Positions 58,279 to 64,000 of a stretch of DNA of 64,000 nucleotides are shown piece after piece. How positions within the stretch are numbered: the first letter of the stretch is position 1; each line of letters begins with the position of its first letter. The translations under genes and the position numbers were made by a program. The stretch is from positions 4,526,001 to 4,590,000 of the forward strand of contig NZ_CP035382.1 in the NCBI RefSeq assembly GCF_006874705.1, written 5' to 3'. The stretch is from Leclercia adecarboxylata. Lineage in GTDB: Bacteria > Pseudomonadota > Gammaproteobacteria > Enterobacterales > Enterobacteriaceae. The notes beneath the pieces are model-generated. The model was not told where the DNA came from, did no database searches, and worked only from the letters and a program-made list of their open reading frames with translations.

Positions 58279-59105
58279 GGCAGTTTGCCCACGGTCAGAC
58301 GCTCATTGCCGCCATAATCGCGACAGGTTTCGACGCGTTCAAAACCGGCCTGCAGGAAGAGTGCCCGCACCGCTTCGCCCTGCGTCCAGCCGTGTTCCAG
58401 CAGAAGCCAGCCGCCGGTCACCAGATGCTGACGGGACTGAGTAATGATATGGCTGAGATCGGCCAGGCCATGATCGGCAGCGACCAGCGCGCTGCGCGGC
58501 TCGAAGCGCACATCGCCTTCAGCGAGATGCGGATCGGCTTCATCGATGTAGGGCGGGTTGCTGACGATGGTCTCAAACTGCCGATCGTCGAGGGCGGTGA
58601 ACCAGCTGCTGTGCAGCACCGTGACGTTTGGCAGCGCCAGACGCGCAAGATTACGCTGTGCCAGCGCCACCGCATCGGGCATGACATCCACGGCGGTGAC
58701 CTGACAATCCGGGCGCTCACTGGCTAGCGCCAGAGCGATGGCTCCGGTGCCGGTGCCTAAATCCAGAATGCGCGCGGGCGTGGCGGGCAGTCTCGCCAGT
58801 GCCTGCTCCACCAGACACTCGGTGTCGGGACGGGGGATCAGAGTCGCCGCGGAGACATACAGCGGCAGCGACCAGAACTCACGCTCACCCACCAGGTGGG
58901 CCACAGGCTCGCCGGCCTTGCGGCGGGCCAGGAAGTCGTCAAGCTGAGCCTGCTGATCGGCAGTAAGCTGCGTTTCGCCAAAGGCGAGAATATACGTGCG
59001 TGCTTTGCCCGTCACATGCTCCAGCAGGATCTCCGCATCGCGACGGGGGCTCTCACCGCCCGCCAGCCCGCTAATCGCCTGCTGTAGCCAGTGCTGAAAA
59101 TCCAT
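58275..59105 (-). CDS. prmC: Release factor N5-glutamine methyltransferase PrmC (HemK)
   Basis: A 276-residue SAM-dependent methyltransferase with motif I DLGTGTGAIALAL (about residue 114) and the catalytic NPPY (VSNPPYIDE, about residue 182). It methylates the Gln of the GGQ motif in RF1/RF2. It overlaps the prfA stop by one base and is co-transcribed with its substrate gene. Confidence 0.96.
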   Translation of the reverse strand: MDFQHWLQQAISGLAGGESPRRDAEILLEHVTGKARTYILAFGETQLTADQQAQLDDFLARRKAGEPVAHLVGEREFWSLPLYVSAATLIPRPDTECLVEQALARLPATPARILDLGTGTGAIALALASERPDCQVTAVDVMPDAVALAQRNLARLALPNVTVLHSSWFTALDDRQFETIVSNPPYIDEADPHLAEGDVRFEPRSALVAADHGLADLSHIITQSRQHLVTGGWLLLEHGWTQGEAVRALFLQAGFERVETCRDYGGNERLTVGKLP

Positions 59106-60187
59106 TAATCCTGCTCTGCCAGCGCCGCCAGCTGATCGGCCTGGTACTCCTGCACGATAGGTTCGATCAGGGAATCCAGCTTGCCTTCCATGGTCTCATC
59201 CAGACGGTAGAGGGTCAGGTTGATGCGGTGATCGGTCACGCGGCCCTGCGGGAAGTTGTAGGTACGGTTGCGATCGCTGCGATCGCCGCTGCCCAGCAGG
59301 TTGCGACGGGTAGAGGCTTCGGCCTGCTGGCGTTTTGCCATCTCTGCCGCATGAATACGCGCCCCCAGCACCGACAGCGCTTTGGCTTTGTTTTTGTGCT
59401 GGGAACGTTCGTCCTGGCACTCAACCACAATGCCGGTTGGCAGGTGGGTAATACGGATCGCGGAATCGGTGGTGTTAACGTGCTGACCGCCGGCTCCGGA
59501 GGAGCGGAAGGTGTCGATACGCAGATCCGCCGGGTTGATGTCCGGCAGTTCTGCTTCCGGCAGCTCAGGCATCACCGCCACGGTGCAGGCGGAGGTATGG
59601 ATACGCCCCTGTGATTCGGTGGCCGGTACGCGCTGCACGCGATGACCGCCGGATTCAAACTTCAGGCGACCGTATACGCCGTCACCGCTGATTTTGGCGA
59701 TCACCTCTTTATAGCCGCCATGTTCGCCTTCGTTGGCGCTCATGATCTCCACGCGCCAGCGGCGGGATTCGGCATAGCGGCTGTACATGCGGAACAGATC
59801 CCCGGCAAACAGGGCCGCTTCATCCCCGCCGGTTCCGGCGCGGACTTCGACAAAGGCGTTGCGTTCATCGTCCGGATCTTTCGGCAGCAGCAGCACCTGC
59901 AGCTGTTGCTCCATCTCTTCCGCGCGGACTTTGGCGTCCTGCAACTCTTCCTGCGCCATCTCGCGCATTTCCGGGTCGTCGAGCATCATCTGCGCGGTTT
60001 CGATATCTTCCTGAACCTGTTGCCAGTCGGTAAAGCATTTTGAAACATCGCTTAATTGCGCGTATTCACGCGACAGGGCGCGAAAACGTTCCTGGTCGGC
60101 AATGGTTGCGGCATCGCCAAGCAGCGCCTGAACTTCTTCATGGCGCTCGTGCAATGCTTCCAGTTTGGCGACGATAGAGGGCTTCAT
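59105..60187 (-). CDS. prfA: Peptide chain release factor 1
   Basis: A 360-residue release factor that recognises UAG/UAA. It has the codon-recognition PAT motif (RVPATESQG, about residue 185) and the universal GGQ loop ([17 protein letters not shown], about residue 235). GGQ Gln is the target of PrmC encoded next. It lies 42 bases after hemA in the same operon. Confidence 0.97.
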   Translation of the reverse strand: MKPSIVAKLEALHERHEEVQALLGDAATIADQERFRALSREYAQLSDVSKCFTDWQQVQEDIETAQMMLDDPEMREMAQEELQDAKVRAEEMEQQLQVLLLPKDPDDERNAFVEVRAGTGGDEAALFAGDLFRMYSRYAESRRWRVEIMSANEGEHGGYKEVIAKISGDGVYGRLKFESGGHRVQRVPATESQGRIHTSACTVAVMPELPEAELPDINPADLRIDTFRSSGAGGQHVNTTDSAIRITHLPTGIVVECQDERSQHKNKAKALSVLGARIHAAEMAKRQQAEASTRRNLLGSGDRSDRNRTYNFPQGRVTDHRINLTLYRLDETMEGKLDSLIEPIVQEYQADQLAALAEQD

Positions 60188-60229
60188 AGGCGTAAGTGCA
60201 CCTTATAATAATAAAATGGGTATGGCGCG

Positions 60230-61486
60230 CTATTCCAGCCCGAGGCTGTCGCGCAGAATGTTCAGGCGTTCGTCGTCCCCGTCACGGGCGGCCTGTTGAA
60301 GTGATTTGGTTGGGGCATGGATCAGGCGATTGGTCAGTTTCCATGCCAGTTCCTGCATGATGACCTGCGGATCGCCGCCCTGCTCGAGGGCCGCCATCGC
60401 TTTGGCAGTCAGTTCATTACGGACCTGTTCCGCCTGACCGCGGTACTCGCGAATGGTCTCGCTGACGCTTTGCGCGCGCAGCCAGGCCATAAATTCGCTG
60501 GTTTCCTGCTCAACGATCGTTTCCGCCTGCACCGCTGCCGCTTTACGCTGGGCAAGGTTGTGCGAAATGATGCTTTGCAGATCGTCCACGCTGTACAGAT
60601 AGGCATTCGCCAGCTTGCCGACGTCGGGCTCGACATCGCGCGGAACGGCGATATCCACCAGCAGCATTGGCTGATTACGGCGGGACTTCAGGGCGCGCTC
60701 CACCATGCCTTTACCGATGATCGGCAGCGGGCTGGCGGTGGAGCTGATGATGATATCCGCTTCGCTCAGACGGGCGTCGATGTCGCTGAGGGCGATCACT
60801 TCTGCCCCCACTTCATCCGCCAGCACCTGAGCGCGTTCGCGGGTGCGGTTGGCGATCATCATCTTTTTAACTTTGTGTTCGCGCAGATGGCGCGCCACCA
60901 GCTCGATGGTTTCGCCCGCGCCCACCAGCAGCACAGAGACCGTGGAGAGCGATTCAAAGATTTGTCGCGCCAGGGTACAGGCGGCGAAAGCAACCGAAAC
61001 GGCACTGGCGCCAATGTCGGTTTCGGTTCGCACTCGCTTGGCGACGGAGAAGGATTTCTGGAACATGCGTTCCAGCTCGCTGGCCTTAAGGTGGCCTTTT
61101 TGCGAATCGGCAAAGGCTTTTTTCACCTGACCGAGGATCTGCGGCTCGCCCAGCACCAGCGAATCGAGCCCGCTGGCCACGCGCATCAAATGGCTGACCG
61201 CATCGTTATCCTGATGCCAGTACAGGCTGTTGCGCAGCTCTTCTTCGTTCAGGTTGTGGTACTCGCATAACCAGCGGACCAGCGCTTCGTGCAGGTTGTC
61301 CTGCTCTTCAACGCTGAGATAGAGCTCAGTACGGTTGCACGTTGACAACACCACGCCCCCCTGCACCATCGGCTGGGCAAGCAGACTGTCCAGCGCCTGG
61401 TCGAGCGTGTCCGGCGAAAACGTCACACGTTCTCGCAGTGATACCGGGGCTGTTTTGTGGTTAATACCGAGTGCTAAAAGGGTCAT
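60230..61486 (-). CDS. hemA: Glutamyl-tRNA reductase
   Basis: A 418-residue enzyme, the E. coli length, starting [21 protein letters not shown]. The catalytic Cys50 ([12 protein letters not shown]) is present, followed by an NADPH-binding domain ([13 protein letters not shown]) and C-terminal dimerisation helices. It makes glutamate-1-semialdehyde, the first committed step of haem synthesis. The frame is open to 61534, but the start at 61486 agrees with homology. Divergent from lolB. Confidence 0.97.
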   Translation of the reverse strand: MTLLALGINHKTAPVSLRERVTFSPDTLDQALDSLLAQPMVQGGVVLSTCNRTELYLSVEEQDNLHEALVRWLCEYHNLNEEELRNSLYWHQDNDAVSHLMRVASGLDSLVLGEPQILGQVKKAFADSQKGHLKASELERMFQKSFSVAKRVRTETDIGASAVSVAFAACTLARQIFESLSTVSVLLVGAGETIELVARHLREHKVKKMMIANRTRERAQVLADEVGAEVIALSDIDARLSEADIIISSTASPLPIIGKGMVERALKSRRNQPMLLVDIAVPRDVEPDVGKLANAYLYSVDDLQSIISHNLAQRKAAAVQAETIVEQETSEFMAWLRAQSVSETIREYRGQAEQVRNELTAKAMAALEQGGDPQVIMQELAWKLTNRLIHAPTKSLQQAARDGDDERLNILRDSLGLE

Positions 61487-61707
61487 ATGAGCGGGAGTAG
61501 TACCAGCGTTAATAAGGTTAGCAGGCCGCATCATACAGGATGCGCGAGATCAATAAAAGAGACTGCACCCTTTCGGAGTAATAGGTTATTAGTTGTTATT
61601 AACCGTTAATTTGATGATTTAGGACAACTTGAGCGTAGACGCTCCCGCTACCGGGCGCTAGCATTAAGAACTATAACTGCCACGTATCTCAAGGATTTGT
61701 CCTCATT

Positions 61708-62319
61708 ATGACCAGACTGATTCGCCTGCTGCCCCTGGCCGCGCTGGTGCTGACCGCATGTTCCATTACGCCGCCTAAAGGGCCAGGTAAAAGCCCGGAC
61801 TCCCCGCAGTGGCGCCAGCATCAACAGGAAGTGCGCACATTAAGCCAATATCAGACCCGCGGCGCCTTTGCTTATCTGTCGGATCAGCAGAAGGTCTACG
61901 CCCGCTTCTTCTGGCAGCAAACCGGCCAGGATCGCTATCGCCTGCTGCTGCTGAACCCGCTTGGCAGCACGGAGATGGAGCTGATTGCCCAGCCTGGCAG
62001 CGCCCAGGTCACCGACAATAAAGGGCAGAAATATACCGGTACCGATGCCGAAGAGATGATCGGCAAGCTGACCGGGATGCCGATTCCGATCACCAGCCTG
62101 CGCCAGTGGATCCTCGGCCTGCCTGGCGATGCCACCGACTATAAGCTCGACGACCAGTATCGCCTGAGCGAGGTGAACTACAGCCAGAACGGCAAAACCT
62201 GGAAAGTGGTGTACGGCGGCTACGACAGCAACAGCAAACCGGCCCTGCCGTCCAGCCTGGAACTGACCGAAGGCAGCCAGCGCATCAAGCTGAAAATGGA
62301 TAACTGGATTGTCAAATGA
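61708..62319 (+). CDS. lolB: Outer-membrane lipoprotein LolB
   Basis: A 203-residue lipoprotein with a signal peptide ending in the lipobox LTAC (lipidated Cys18, no Asp at +2, so outer-membrane sorting). The mature beta-barrel-like domain receives lipoproteins from LolA and inserts them into the outer membrane. Its stop overlaps the ispE start by 4 bases. The 220-base gap to hemA holds promoters for both directions. Confidence 0.96.
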   Translation: MTRLIRLLPLAALVLTACSITPPKGPGKSPDSPQWRQHQQEVRTLSQYQTRGAFAYLSDQQKVYARFFWQQTGQDRYRLLLLNPLGSTEMELIAQPGSAQVTDNKGQKYTGTDAEEMIGKLTGMPIPITSLRQWILGLPGDATDYKLDDQYRLSEVNYSQNGKTWKVVYGGYDSNSKPALPSSLELTEGSQRIKLKMDNWIVK

Positions 62320-63185
62320 TGACCCACTGGCCTTCGCCCGCAAAACTGAACCTGTTTTTATACATTACCGGCCAGCGTGCTGACGGGTATCACACCCTAC
62401 AGACGCTGTTTCAGTTTGTTGACTATGGCGACACGATTTCCATTGAACTGCGTCAGGACGGAGAAATCCGTCTGCTGACGCCAGTTGAAGGCGTGGCCGA
62501 TGAGGATAACCTGATCGTGCGCGCCGCCCGTCTGCTGATGCGCGCCGCGCAACAATCCGGACGTCTGCCTGTGGGCAGCGGCGCGGATATCAGCGTTGAA
62601 AAACGGCTGCCGATGGGCGGCGGGCTCGGCGGCGGATCATCTAACGCCGCCACCGTGCTGGTGGTGCTCAACCACCTGTGGGGCTGCGATCTCACGGTGG
62701 ATGAGCTGGCCGCGCACGGGCTGACGCTCGGGGCCGACGTGCCGGTGTTTGTCCGCGGACATGCGGCCTTTGCTGAAGGGGTGGGCGAGATCCTCTCCCC
62801 GGCAGAACCGGCAGAAAAATGGTATCTGGTGGCCCACCCGGGGGTCAGCATTCCGACCCCGGTTATCTTTAAAGATCCGGACCTTCCGCGCGATACGCCA
62901 GTAAGGTCAATAGAAACGTTATTAAACTGTGAATTCAGCAACGATTGCGAGGATATCGCAAGAAAACGTTTTCGCGAGGTTGATGTCGCGCTTTCCTGGC
63001 TGTTAGAATACGCGCCGTCGCGCCTGACTGGCACAGGGGCCTGTGTCTTTGCTGAATTTGATACGGAATCCGCTGCACGTCAGGTGCTCGAGCTGGCTCC
63101 AGAGTGGCTGCATGGTTTCGTAGCGCGTGGTATGAACATCTCCCCGCTGCAGCAGGCCATTCTGGCGCAATCTGAGTTTCGGTGA
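62316..63185 (+). CDS. ispE: 4-diphosphocytidyl-2-C-methyl-D-erythritol kinase
   Basis: A 289-residue GHMP kinase. The glycine-rich ATP loop [14 protein letters not shown] lies at residues 99-112, after the N-terminal [18 protein letters not shown] (Lys and Asp active-site region). It phosphorylates CDP-methylerythritol in the MEP isoprenoid pathway. The first of two adjacent Met codons is used because it overlaps the lolB stop (ATGATGA). Slightly longer than E. coli IspE (283). Confidence 0.96.
   Translation: MMTHWPSPAKLNLFLYITGQRADGYHTLQTLFQFVDYGDTISIELRQDGEIRLLTPVEGVADEDNLIVRAARLLMRAAQQSGRLPVGSGADISVEKRLPMGGGLGGGSSNAATVLVVLNHLWGCDLTVDELAAHGLTLGADVPVFVRGHAAFAEGVGEILSPAEPAEKWYLVAHPGVSIPTPVIFKDPDLPRDTPVRSIETLLNCEFSNDCEDIARKRFREVDVALSWLLEYAPSRLTGTGACVFAEFDTESAARQVLELAPEWLHGFVARGMNISPLQQAILAQSEFR

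Positions 63186-64000
<815 letters not shown>

Overview
The window is chromosomal DNA from a member of the Enterobacteriaceae. Almost every gene has a clear Escherichia coli counterpart in the E. coli order (ompW-yciCBA-tonB-yciI-cls-yciU-opp-ychE-adhE-tdk-hns-galU-rssBA-ychJ-purU-tyrTV-narIJHGK-narXL-ychO-ychN-chaCBA-kdsA-sirB-prmC-prfA-hemA-lolB-ispE-prs). It is not E. coli. It carries a Klebsiella-type nas (nitrate assimilation) cluster, a leuE gene beside yciI, an Lrp-type regulator with a DMT exporter beside narI, and an extra chemoreceptor beside ychN. An Enterobacter/Lelliottia/Leclercia-like genome fits best; the genus is an inference. No insertion sequence, prophage, integrase or CRISPR array was seen.

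Layout. 1-5.2 kb: end of yedE, yedF, a small stress-type membrane protein, ompW, yciC-yciB-yciA, tonB and yciI. 5.2-8 kb: leuE, yciY, clsA, yciU. 8-13.7 kb: the oppABCDF oligopeptide permease operon on the minus strand. 14.4-24.7 kb: ychE (marC family), adhE with a structured leader, tdk, hns, galU, rssB, rssA, ychJ, purU. 24.8-25.5 kb: two tRNA-Tyr genes, each followed by an rtT-like repeat that copies the tRNA 3' end. 25.5-27 kb: Lrp-type regulator and divergent EamA exporter. 27-38.2 kb: respiratory nitrate genes narGHJI and narK, with the divergent sensor/regulator pair narXL. 38.2-39.97 kb: ychO and a tandem REP-type array. 40-50.8 kb: nasA, a fused nasC-nasB, nasD, nasE, nasF and nasR. 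50.8-56.1 kb: ychN, a chemoreceptor with a sigma-28 promoter, a DUF1883 protein, chaC, chaB, chaA. 56.2-64 kb: kdsA, sirB1, sirB2, prmC, prfA, hemA, then lolB, ispE and the start of prs.

How the parts work together. The centre is a nitrate district. NarX/NarL sense nitrate. NarK imports it and NarGHI respires it. Matches to FNR and NarL sites lie upstream of narG, narK and narX, and a NarL-type palindrome lies upstream of the fermentative gene adhE. About 10 kb away the nas cluster takes up nitrate (NasFED) and reduces it to ammonium (NasA, NasCB) for biosynthesis. Its leader can be read base by base: two NtrC-like sites, a -24/-12 promoter, and a two-hairpin ANTAR antitermination RNA with hexanucleotide loops overlapping a terminator. 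The adjacent nasR encodes the matching NIT-ANTAR protein.

Most genes are ordinary core genes. The features most worth a second look are the in-frame NasC-NasB fusion that keeps an internal ribosome binding site, the nas leader, the REP-type array whose unit contains the last codons of nasA, the tRNA-Tyr/rtT array, the exporter whose C-terminus is encoded by the nar terminator, and the accessory chemoreceptor.
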